NCBI GenBank assembly: GCA_010092805.1
Contig: JAADYY010000728.1
Span: 1 to 13,007, forward strand
Reading direction: 5' to 3'
Length of the DNA: 13,007 nt
From: Chloroflexota bacterium
GTDB lineage: Bacteria; Chloroflexota; Anaerolineae; Aggregatilineales; Phototrophicaceae
Shown: piece by piece, positions 6,791-13,001 of the stretch
Layout of the letters: every line of letters starts with the position of its first letter
Numbering within the stretch: the stretch's first letter is position 1
The notes under the pieces: generated by a model
Databases searched by the model: none
The model's input: only the letters and a program-made list of their open reading frames with translations
What the model was told of the DNA's origin: nothing
Program-made: the position numbers and the translations under genes

Positions 6791-7489
6791 CTAGAAAGGG
6801 CAATCTGCCGGGCAGGTGGCGTTCGACTCGGCCTGGTTGCAAATCTGGTCACCACAGAAGCCGAACGGCGGCGAGAAAAACTGCGGCGTCAGACCCGGCG
6901 GCTGCGCCGTCTCCAGCCATGTGATCTGCGGGTAGGCGGCATCCGGGTAGACGTAAATGTAATTGGCTGGCACCCACCCCCATTCCGCCCGCTCTGTGCG
7001 CACCTCATACCATTGATGGTCGGGGCGGGTGCCGATCAACCACAGACGGGTGCCATACGTCAGGAAACGCAGTTCGGTGGCACCGATGCGCGGCTCCAAG
7101 TACAGCCCCACGCCTACCGAGTTCGCGACGAAAGCATCCCCCGTTGGCGTCGCGGTCGCCGCCGGGGTGAACGTCGGTGTGAACGTCAGCGTCGGCGTCC
7201 AGGTCGGTGTCGCTGACGGGATTGGGGTTGGCGTCCCTGTTGGGGTGAAGGTGAGCGACGGTGTGATCGTCCGGGTCGGTGTCGCTGTTGGGGTCGGCGG
7301 GATCGGTGTGGGCGATGATGTGAACGTCCGTGTGAGGGTGGCGGTCGGCCAGTCCATCTTGGTGGGGATAAGCGTCATGGCCTCTTCACGGGTCAGGGCG
7401 CGCGGCGCACAGGCCGCAACGATCACAGCCAGGGCAGCAGCCACGACCAATCCGATGAGGCGGCGAAACACAAAGCGGCGGTGAAACAC
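6791..7489 (-). CDS. Lipoprotein with Thr/Pro linker, SH3-like domain and four-cysteine tail
   Basis: A 232-residue predicted lipoprotein of unknown function. The N-terminus has basic residues, a hydrophobic stretch and the lipobox VAAC with Cys27 as likely lipid anchor. A Thr/Pro-rich linker (about 48-117) follows, built mostly of TPT and FTPT units and presumably spanning the cell wall or a surface layer. Residues 118-181 (VGVGLYLEPRIG...GTRLWLIG...WYEVR...WGWVPANYI) look like a bacterial SH3 (SH3b) domain, often a wall- or ligand-binding module. The tail has CGDQICN...CPADC (Cys212, 217, 226, 230), a compact motif seen in extracellular proteins that may form disulfides or bind metal. The GTG at 7489 is chosen because GAGGA sits 8 bases upstream; the open frame further upstream is out of phase inside the methyltransferase gene. 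The start lies 4 bases after the methyltransferase stop, so the two are co-transcribed. Confidence 0.8.
   Translation of the reverse strand: MFHRRFVFRRLIGLVVAAALAVIVAACAPRALTREEAMTLIPTKMDWPTATLTRTFTSSPTPIPPTPTATPTRTITPSLTFTPTGTPTPIPSATPTWTPTLTFTPTFTPAATATPTGDAFVANSVGVGLYLEPRIGATELRFLTYGTRLWLIGTRPDHQWYEVRTERAEWGWVPANYIYVYPDAAYPQITWLETAQPPGLTPQFFSPPFGFCGDQICNQAESNATCPADCPF
7139..7348 (-). repeat. Low-complexity Thr/Pro linker-coding repeat
   Basis: On the + strand this stretch is rich in GGTG, GTCGGTG and GGGGT units. It encodes the Thr/Pro linker (residues 48-117) of the minus-strand lipoprotein. An exact 14-base copy, GGTCGGTGTCGCTG, occurs at 7202-7215 and 7274-7287, 72 bases (24 codons) apart and in frame. 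Such tracts tend to expand and contract by slippage and recombination. Confidence 0.75.
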
Positions 7490-7493
7490 AAAT

Positions 7494-8150
7494 TCAGTCC
7501 TCGGCTTTATGGGCGGTTCCGGCGATCTGCGGGCTGGCGACCGGGATCGGCGCACGAAACGGCGTGATCTCGACCTGCGCGAACCCAGCGCGCGCAATGG
7601 CGGCGGCGGTGTCACGGTCAGGGTGGCAGCCATCCGCCACTACCCGCCAGATCGGTTTGATCCAACGCTGAGTCCGGCGCAGCGAGGAGCCTGCCGGCGC
7701 GGCGACATGCTCGATGAAGATGAAGCGCCCGCCAGGCCGCAGCACCCGCCGGATCTCACTGAGCACGGTCGCTTGATCGGTGACGGAGCACAGCACCAAC
7801 GTGCTGATCACCGCGTCGAAACTGGAGTCGGCGAAATCAAGCCGTTCGGCAACGCCGGCCCGCACCTCGCCATCGATCCCGGAGTCGGCGAGCAGCGCGC
7901 GTAGATGATCATGAAAGAACACGTTCGGTTCCAAACCCACCCAGCGGACTCCGGCGGGGAGATATTCGAAATTGGCACCATCCCCCGGCCCGATTTCGAG
8001 CACAGGGCCGCGCAGATCGGCGAACAGCGCGCGCTTATGCTCCGCGACGGCGCGGGCGTACTCCGGCGACCCGCCGCGAATGTGTGTCCATGCGAAAAAC
8101 CGCTGCGCCAACCCGGCGCGGGCGTCTGGGTGATGTTGATTGACGATCAA
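7494..8150 (-). CDS. Class I SAM-dependent methyltransferase, METTL7/UbiE-like
   Basis: A class I (Rossmann) methyltransferase of about 218 residues. Counting from the upstream TTG at 8159, motif I is VLEIGPGDGANF (53-64) and the acidic residue after strand 2 is Glu77 in VGLEPN. FDAVISTLVLCSV (114-126) is the motif II/III region, followed by RRVLRPGGRFIFIEH (137-151). The later RRTQRWIKPIWRVVADGCHPDRDT resembles the RxxQ...PxWxxxxDGCxxxRDT segment of METTL7-type thiol/lipid methyltransferases. The substrate is unknown. The start is uncertain: TTG at 8150 lies 10 bases from GAGGA (8161-8165), whereas TTG at 8159 lies only 1 base from it, so 8150 is preferred. It is followed 4 bases later by the lipoprotein and is divergent from the Wzz-like gene. 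There is no signal peptide, so it acts in the cytosol. Confidence 0.85.
   Translation of the reverse strand: MIVNQHHPDARAGLAQRFFAWTHIRGGSPEYARAVAEHKRALFADLRGPVLEIGPGDGANFEYLPAGVRWVGLEPNVFFHDHLRALLADSGIDGEVRAGVAERLDFADSSFDAVISTLVLCSVTDQATVLSEIRRVLRPGGRFIFIEHVAAPAGSSLRRTQRWIKPIWRVVADGCHPDRDTAAAIARAGFAQVEITPFRAPIPVASPQIAGTAHKAED
7498..7502 (-). promoter_or_regulatory. Ribosome binding site of the SH3-domain lipoprotein
   Basis: GAGGA on the minus strand, within the last codons of the upstream methyltransferase gene and 8 bases before the GTG at 7489. It decides the lipoprotein start. Confidence 0.6.
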
Positions 8151-8171
8151 GATGGGCAAATCCTCTATAAT
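8140..8171 (+). promoter_or_regulatory. Candidate sigma-70-type promoter for the Wzz/PPC operon
   Basis: A perfect -10 hexamer TATAAT lies at 8166-8171, with a possible -35 TTGACG at 8140-8145. The 20-base spacing is longer than ideal, so the -35 is doubtful. It sits 56 bases before the ATG at 8228 in a notably AT-rich patch of this GC-rich window. It directly abuts the minus-strand GAGGA ribosome binding site of the divergent methyltransferase (8161-8165). Confidence 0.45.
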
Positions 8172-8227
8172 CTTTCGCTACACTATTCCACATATCGGCG
8201 CGATAAGATAGCCTGAACTGACACCTT

Positions 8228-8965
8228 ATGGTATTGTATCCGCGTTTCCTTGCCAGGAGGTTGGAGCGAGGTGCGAATTTGGAATTGCTTCTGATCGTGC
8301 GTGTTCTGCTGCGCCGCTGGTGGTTGGTGCTGCTCCCAGTGATCGTCGTCGCTGTTTTCAGCGTACCAGACCTGCTGCGCGACGGGCCAAGCGGGCCAAC
8401 GCGGTACGCCGTGCAAATTGATTACAGCGCTGTGCAATCGCTCGACGCGATCCCGCGCACCGAGGGCGATTATCAGGATATTTGGCGCTCGTCGGAACTG
8501 ACGGTGGACGCCTTCACCCGCTGGGTGACGGGCAATCTTTTCGCCGAAGAGGTCGCGGTGGTCGCCCAGGCCGCGCTAGATAACACGCCCATCGATCCAG
8601 CGGTGCTGAGCATCGTCGGCAGCAACGAGGGCGTCGTCGGGCGGCTCGACATCACCTGGGGCGACGCTGACCAGCTCGCCGCGCTTGCCGAAGCAGCGGT
8701 TGTCGTGCTGCAATCGCGCAGCCAGGTCTATTTCGCGCAGTTGGGCGGCGCGCCTGCCGAAGTGACGATCCTCAGCCAGTCACCGGTCACGCCGCAACCG
8801 CCGGATCTCCCGAATCGCTTCGCGCCGTTTCTGCGCATCGGGCTAGGGTTGCTGGCCGGGGTCGGGTTGGCGCTGCTGGCCCACTACCTGGATCCAGCCG
8901 TTCGCCGCCGCCCCGATGTCGAAGCGCTCGGCTTGACGGTCATCGCCACCATCCCGCGCCGATGA
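8228..8965 (+). CDS. Wzz-like polysaccharide chain-length determinant protein, no kinase domain
   Basis: A 245-residue inner-membrane protein with the classic Wzz layout. A short cytosolic N-terminus ending in RVLLRRWW leads into TM1 (about 31-46). A roughly 155-residue external region follows, with a Pro-rich segment (SPVTPQPPDLPNR) just before TM2 (about 203-221). The cytosolic tail DPAVRRRPDVEALGLTVIATIPRR matches the 'LDxxxRxxxDVExxLGLPVLGxIP' ending of Wzz/BY-kinase activators. The protein stops where a fused BY-kinase would begin. Such proteins set the length or steer export of surface polysaccharides. The ATG at 8228 has no ribosome binding site. A strong AGGAGG at 8255-8260 lies inside the frame, and TTG at 8279 (giving MELLLIVRVLLRRWW) is an attractive alternative start. 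Its stop overlaps the ATG of the PPC gene. Function in export of the glycan made by the upstream operon is inference. Confidence 0.8.
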   Translation: MVLYPRFLARRLERGANLELLLIVRVLLRRWWLVLLPVIVVAVFSVPDLLRDGPSGPTRYAVQIDYSAVQSLDAIPRTEGDYQDIWRSSELTVDAFTRWVTGNLFAEEVAVVAQAALDNTPIDPAVLSIVGSNEGVVGRLDITWGDADQLAALAEAAVVVLQSRSQVYFAQLGGAPAEVTILSQSPVTPQPPDLPNRFAPFLRIGLGLLAGVGLALLAHYLDPAVRRRPDVEALGLTVIATIPRR

Positions 8966-10977
8966 TCCGCAAACTGATGTTCCTCACCGCCGCGCTCATT
9001 GGCTTGATCAGCGGGATTACGTTGGCACAACCCGGCAATTCGGCCTATCGCCCCTACGGTTGGGTCGCCGCCGATCTCGCGCTGCTGATCCCGGCGGGTT
9101 GGACAGTCAGCGAAGCCGACGACTCCGCCGCACTGCCGACACTCACGCTGAGCCTCATGTCTGGGGATCAAACGGCAGCGCTGATCCGCTTCGCCGTGCT
9201 GCCGGATACCACCTCGGACGCTGATCTGAACGCGGCGCGGCTCACTGCGCTGGCCGATCTGGAGATGGTGGCGCTGAGCCTCACGCCGACGACGTGGTTC
9301 GGGCGGGCCGCTCTGGCCGCCGACGCCGTCAGCGTTGACCGCACGCAGACCGGGTCCGTTCGCATCGGGCGGCTGCCAGACCGCCGCGTGCTGACCATCG
9401 CTGGGCGTGGCTCGCCAACCCTTGTCCCAGATTTCGCCCAGATTTTCGCCGACGTGCGCGACAGCATCGCCTTTAGCGCCGCCAGCCCCCCGACCGCGCC
9501 GTCATATGGGCTGGTGTGGCGTCTGCCGTTCGTCGAGCCGCTGGCCGAAGCGGGCGGGCTGGTCGCTGCGCCGGGGATTCTCACGGCGGTCAGCGCCGAT
9601 CAGGGTGTGGTGCAGTACAACCCGCAAACTGGCGCGTTGATCAGCGCAGCGCCGTTCCCAGCGGAAGCGCAGCCGACCGCCGCCGCGCTCACCGGCACGC
9701 GCTATCACATCGGCGATGCGCTCTGCGGCTGTGTGCAACGCTTGCAGGGCAGTGTGTGGGGCGCGCCAACGGGGACGTTCGGCAGCGGCGCGCCGTTTGA
9801 TCTGGCGGCGCGGGCCAACGGTGTGGTCTACGCGGTGGACAGCGCGCTGAACGGCTATCGACTGCAAATTCTGGGTGACGGCCCCGACCGGATCGTGCCG
9901 TTCTCGGCTGCGGCGAGTGCCCCGCCGCTGTTGACGGTCACCCCCGCCGACGATGTGCTGATTCTGGAGCCGCTGCCCGCGATCCATTCTGAAGTGGGCG
10001 CAGGGTTACGCGCGATCATCTCGCGGCTGGAAAACGACGCGCTCGCGCCGCAGTTCGCCCTCGATGTGGCCGCTGAGCGTATCCGCGATTTCGCCGCCGG
10101 GCCGGATGGTCGTGTGGCGTTGGCCCTGGGCGCGGGTGGCTGGCTGATCCTTGACGCTGCGGGGCGGATCATCACCAGCGAACCCGATCCGGCGGCGCAC
10201 GCTGTCGCGTTCGGCACCAATGGCGATCTGTATTTGGCGCGTGGCGACGGCGCGCTGACCGCCATCGAGCGGCGCGATCCGTCGCTGCCACCGGATCGGG
10301 CGGGCGCGCCGGAACTGCTGCCGGATGTGCCGGTGCAAGGCGTCCTGAATGAGACGATAATCGCACAGGAATGGACGTACAGCGGCACGGCGGGCGAAGA
10401 AATCACAGTGGCCGCAGTTGATCTGGGCCGCGCGGATGAATTCGCGGTCGGGATCGATATGGATCTGAGGGTGAGCGGGCCGGATGGTGTCGAGATCGCC
10501 TACAACGACGATCAACCAGGGCCAGATCTGTTCGGTGTCTTCGACGCGCAAATCCCGGATTTGACGCTGCCGGTGACAGGCATCTACACGATCACGGTGG
10601 GGTGGCGGCAGGGCGCTGGGACGTACACGCTCGGCATCAATGGCAACCGGGACATCGAACTGACCGGGCAGGGGGTCGCAGAGGTGAGCGGCCAGTTGCA
10701 AGATGTCTTCCCGGTGCAACGCTGGCTGCTCACCGCCGAGGCGGGCGCGACCTACACAATCACGATGATCGCCGAGAGCGGCGACCTCGACCCGGCCATT
10801 GAACTGCTCAACCCAGATGGCAGCACGCTCGCCTACAACGATGACGCCAGCGACCGCGAACTGGGCTTCGATGCGCAGTTGGTGCGCGTCACGCTGCCGG
10901 AAGGCGGCACCTACGTCATCGAGGCGTCGCGGTTCGCCGGGTCAGGCCGTTACCGCTTGATCGTCGTCGCCGCTTGA
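8962..10977 (+). CDS. Large secreted protein with two C-terminal PPC domains
   Basis: A 671-residue exported protein of unknown function. A Sec signal peptide (MIRKLMFLTAALIGLISGITLA, likely cut near residue 22) is followed by a region (about 25-170) beginning with an 'IPAGWTV' segment that recalls PsbP/DcrB-like folds; this is only a resemblance. Residues about 175-455 have spaced blade-like repeats (for example GILTAVSADQGVVQYNPQTG, GVVYAVDS, GRVALALGAGGWLILDAAG, GDLYLARGDG) suggesting a beta-propeller. Two PPC (bacterial pre-peptidase C-terminal) domains follow at about 460-555 and 577-671, each with the landmark YNDD and a closing GxYTIxV or GTYVIEA strand. No protease active site is visible. 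The ATG overlaps the stop of the Wzz-like gene (ATGA), so the two are made together. The 3' end overlaps the opposite-strand gene by 36 bases. The propeller call is uncertain; the PPC domains are convincing. Confidence 0.82.
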   Translation: MIRKLMFLTAALIGLISGITLAQPGNSAYRPYGWVAADLALLIPAGWTVSEADDSAALPTLTLSLMSGDQTAALIRFAVLPDTTSDADLNAARLTALADLEMVALSLTPTTWFGRAALAADAVSVDRTQTGSVRIGRLPDRRVLTIAGRGSPTLVPDFAQIFADVRDSIAFSAASPPTAPSYGLVWRLPFVEPLAEAGGLVAAPGILTAVSADQGVVQYNPQTGALISAAPFPAEAQPTAAALTGTRYHIGDALCGCVQRLQGSVWGAPTGTFGSGAPFDLAARANGVVYAVDSALNGYRLQILGDGPDRIVPFSAAASAPPLLTVTPADDVLILEPLPAIHSEVGAGLRAIISRLENDALAPQFALDVAAERIRDFAAGPDGRVALALGAGGWLILDAAGRIITSEPDPAAHAVAFGTNGDLYLARGDGALTAIERRDPSLPPDRAGAPELLPDVPVQGVLNETIIAQEWTYSGTAGEEITVAAVDLGRADEFAVGIDMDLRVSGPDGVEIAYNDDQPGPDLFGVFDAQIPDLTLPVTGIYTITVGWRQGAGTYTLGINGNRDIELTGQGVAEVSGQLQDVFPVQRWLLTAEAGATYTITMIAESGDLDPAIELLNPDGSTLAYNDDASDRELGFDAQLVRVTLPEGGTYVIEASRFAGSGRYRLIVVAA

Positions 10978-11340
10978 CGTGACCGTCGCCGGGGTGCCCT
11001 CGGCGGCTGTCGGCGTAGCAGGGATGTCCGGTGCGCCCACAGCCGCTTGACGCTGCTGCGCCAGATACTGCTTGCGCTGCTCGCTGCTTTGGAAATACCA
11101 GGCCATCGTCAGCGTGCCGATGCTGACCAGCCCACCAACGATCACCCCGGCGAACAACGCCTGAAAGATCGTGTTGGCCTGCGCCACAAACCCCAGCAGC
11201 GTGATCGCGACGATACTCACCGCCACCCCGGCGGTCGCCGCAATCGCGGTGCGCAGCCAATGGCGGCGAATCGCCAAATACATGCCCACCTGAGCCGCCG
11301 CGAACAAGATGAAAAATAACCAGCCGTTGCTGTTTTCCAT
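10942..11340 (-). CDS. Small three-helix membrane protein of unknown function
   Basis: A 132-residue membrane protein I do not recognise. Hydrophobic helices lie at about 7-24, 31-54 and 59-83. The basic stretch IRRHWLR between the first two suggests N-terminus out, first loop in, and a cytosolic C-terminal tail (84-132). That tail begins with a charged, Gln-rich segment (QSSEQRKQYLAQQRQ) and continues as a low-complexity Ala/Thr/Pro stretch ending in GDDD. The ATG at 11340 is backed by GGAGAG (11350-11355) 9 bases upstream. The last 36 bases overlap the 3' end of the PPC gene on the other strand. A transporter or scaffold role cannot be assigned; coding status is supported by the clean start site and helix pattern. 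Confidence 0.68.
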   Translation of the reverse strand: MENSNGWLFFILFAAAQVGMYLAIRRHWLRTAIAATAGVAVSIVAITLLGFVAQANTIFQALFAGVIVGGLVSIGTLTMAWYFQSSEQRKQYLAQQRQAAVGAPDIPATPTAAEGTPATVTSSGDDDQAVTA

Positions 11341-11419
11341 GCGTGCGCTCTCTCCGCAGTTGTCGTCGATTCAGGAGATCGTGGCCGGTTGGGGCCGTCC
11401 CCTGTTTAGACCTTACTAC

Positions 11420-11463
11420 GATCTGTGGGCGCGAACAAGCAGCCAGATCTCAAGCGTTAACGC
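11420..11463. repeat. Inverted repeats in the intergenic region upstream of the small membrane protein
   Basis: The 145-base gap between the small membrane protein start and the kynB stop (11341-11485) holds a perfect 10-base palindrome GCGTTAACGC at 11454-11463. It also holds a spaced inverted repeat GATCTG (11420-11425) and CAGATC (11444-11449). Neither is followed by a T-tract, so they do not look like an intrinsic terminator. An operator for the membrane protein gene is possible. I could not identify a convincing promoter here. Confidence 0.4.
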
Positions 11464-11485
11464 CTTCTGACAATCGGGGCAAGCG

Positions 11486-12115
11486 CTAGTCCAACGTGCG
11501 CAGAATCGCGCGGACGGGCGATCCGCAGGCCCCACGCAGCTTGAGCGGCAGCGCGATCAGTTCGTAGTCACCGTCGGGCACGCCGTGCAGCGTCAGCGTT
11601 TCCAAATCGACCATGTTGTGTTTCTTCAGCGCGTGATGACACGGCAGCGTCGCACTGCTCAACGAGTCCACCGACGGCCCATCGATCCCAACCAGACGCA
11701 CATCGTAGCCCACCAGCCACTCGATCAAATCGACGCTGAGATAGGGGAACCGCGCCGGCCATTGATTGTCCGGCAGTTCACTCACCGGGCTGTGAATCAG
11801 CAGGCGTCCGGCACCCGTCATATCGACGTGTTTGAAGTCGTTGGGGTGCAGCGCGCCGTCGCGTTTGTTCACTGTGACGACCCGCGCCGGCCCAATGTAC
11901 GGATCCAGCGGCATCCCGGCAGCGTCGGCACCGTCATCGGTGTAATGATAATAGGCGTCGGCGTGTGCGCCGATGTGCGTCGTCACAGTGATCGTCGTCA
12001 AATTGACGGGCGCGCCCTGCGATTTGCGCCACTTCAACTCCACGTGGTAGGGCGTATCGCCGGGGAAAACAGGCGTTTCCGGCGCAATCGGTCGGCTGAT
12101 GTCATAAATGGTCAT
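11486..12115 (-). CDS. kynB: Cyclase-family metal hydrolase, KynB-type arylformamidase
   Basis: A 209-residue cytosolic metal hydrolase of the cyclase/KynB family. KynB hydrolyses N-formyl-L-kynurenine to kynurenine and formate in tryptophan breakdown. The metal signature HxxxHxDxxxH is seen as His47, His51, Asp53 and His57 in THIGAHADAYYHY, with His160/His161 in TLPCHH and Glu172 in DLETL as the remaining expected ligands. Other family segments are FPGDTPYHVELKW (17-29), DPYIGPARVV (71-80) and GIDGPSVDS (143-151). The usual 'APxHY' after the metal Asp reads AYYHY. The length is normal. The ATG overlaps the stop of the upstream lipoprotein gene (ATGA). No other kynurenine-pathway gene is in the window, so the true substrate may be a different amide or lactone; kynB is the nearest family name rather than a proven activity. 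Confidence 0.85.
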   Translation of the reverse strand: MTIYDISRPIAPETPVFPGDTPYHVELKWRKSQGAPVNLTTITVTTHIGAHADAYYHYTDDGADAAGMPLDPYIGPARVVTVNKRDGALHPNDFKHVDMTGAGRLLIHSPVSELPDNQWPARFPYLSVDLIEWLVGYDVRLVGIDGPSVDSLSSATLPCHHALKKHNMVDLETLTLHGVPDGDYELIALPLKLRGACGSPVRAILRTLD

Positions 12116-12960
12116 CGCGTGCTTGCCAATCTCAAGTCGCCGGTGGTGGTGCGCACGGCGATAATTAAACGCGGGTCGTCGGTGGTTTCAAAACCGCCGA
12201 TGGTATAGGTGATTTCATCCGTCTGTGCGTAGGCGGGGTCAATTTCGCGCACGCGCCCGCCCGTTGTGCGGAACGTGATCTGCGCGGGAACCCCCGGCGC
12301 AATATCGACCAGCAAATTACCGGAGATGCTGGTCAGGTCAGCGACGAGATCCTGCATCAGCATTGCGCCGTTGAAGCGCAGCGTCGCGTCGCCATTGTTG
12401 GTCGTAAACTCCAGCGCACGCCAATGTGGGTTGAGCAGATTCGTACCCGTGAAGGTGCCGCCCACCAGCGTGATCGCGGCTTCCCCGCCGTCTTCGAGCG
12501 GGTTGGGCGCTGGGTAGTTCACGATGTAATCCGCGCTTGTCGCGTTGATCATCAGCCCCGCTAGCGACAGCCCACCCAGATTGAGGGTGGTATCGGCGGC
12601 GGTGTTGTTCAACGTCAGTTGGATGGGTGTGCCGCGCCCTAACTGGACATCCCAGGCGTTTTCGCCGTCCTGGATGACGCTGACGTTGGCCTGCCCCTGG
12701 CGGATTGTGATGCTGTCTCCAGCACTTTCAACAGTCGATTGCCAGTCGGCGACGTTGGTTGTGGTGGTGCCCGTGACGCCGTCGGTATCGGCAGCGGTGA
12801 CCTGCACCGTACCATCGTTGGTCGCCAGCGTTACGTTGACCACCTCAGCCACCGGGTAAGCGACATCGAGCGTTTGTGTTTCTGGGGCACCAGTGGGGCC
12901 ACATGCGGCGGTGAGTGCAGCGAATGTGAGTGTAACCGCGAAAATTATCCGTCTGATCAT
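12112..12960 (-). CDS. Lipoprotein with toast-rack/DUF4097-like beta-repeat domain
   Basis: A 282-residue predicted lipoprotein. Positively charged MIRR, a hydrophobic segment and the lipobox LTAAC place the lipid anchor at Cys20, followed by a short GPTGAPETQT linker. Residues about 35-282 are rich in Thr, Asn and short beta-strands of the form 'xVxVTxxDGxVxV'. ALEFTTNNGDATLRFNG (182-198), TSISGNLLVDIAPGVPAQITF (210-230) and the closing LIIAVRTTTGDLRLAS strand resemble the repeating beta fold of toast-rack (LiaF-like)/DUF4097 proteins. Proteins with this fold are often tied to envelope stress or signalling. There are no catalytic residues. The ATG at 12960 is chosen over the upstream start at 12984 because AAGGAGG lies 5 bases before it. 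Its stop overlaps the kynB start, so the two are co-translated. The fold call is moderate; the role is unknown. Confidence 0.75.
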   Translation of the reverse strand: MIRRIIFAVTLTFAALTAACGPTGAPETQTLDVAYPVAEVVNVTLATNDGTVQVTAADTDGVTGTTTTNVADWQSTVESAGDSITIRQGQANVSVIQDGENAWDVQLGRGTPIQLTLNNTAADTTLNLGGLSLAGLMINATSADYIVNYPAPNPLEDGGEAAITLVGGTFTGTNLLNPHWRALEFTTNNGDATLRFNGAMLMQDLVADLTSISGNLLVDIAPGVPAQITFRTTGGRVREIDPAYAQTDEITYTIGGFETTDDPRLIIAVRTTTGDLRLASTR

Positions 12961-12965
12961 CGAAA

Positions 12966-12972
12966 CCTCCTT
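12966..12972 (-). promoter_or_regulatory. Strong ribosome binding site of the toast-rack lipoprotein
   Basis: AAGGAGG on the minus strand, 5 bases before the ATG at 12960. It is the best Shine-Dalgarno sequence in the window placed at a working distance from a start, and it rules out the start 24 bases further upstream. Confidence 0.85.
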
Positions 12973-12980
12973 GCTGGAAA

Positions 12981-13001
12981 CCACCCGTCTTTAGCGGGTG
13001 G
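12981..13001. repeat. Perfect 7-bp hairpin (CCACCCG / CGGGTGG) upstream of the lipoprotein operon
   Basis: CCACCCG at 12981-12987 and CGGGTGG at 12995-13001 form a 7-bp stem around the loop TCTTTAG. Hairpins of this sequence type are common at or near the ends of IS200/IS605-family elements. On the minus strand it is followed by only TTT, so it is a poor intrinsic terminator. It lies 8 bases before the ribosome binding site of the lipoprotein gene. The window ends 6 bases further, so its origin is open. Confidence 0.55.

Noticed and set aside
6777..6830. Possible terminator between the convergent GT4 and lipoprotein genes
   Set aside because: Only a short CTGCC/GGCAG inverted repeat with a one-base loop is present, inside the lipoprotein coding region and without a T-tract.
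7139..7348. Possible tandem repeat array or CRISPR in the GT-rich stretch
   Set aside because: There are no regular repeat/spacer units. The pattern is explained by Thr/Pro codons of the lipoprotein linker on the minus strand.
10006..10719. Minus-strand open frame (237 codons) inside the PPC gene
   Set aside because: It is antisense to recognisable PPC domain sequence and has no ribosome binding site or domain.
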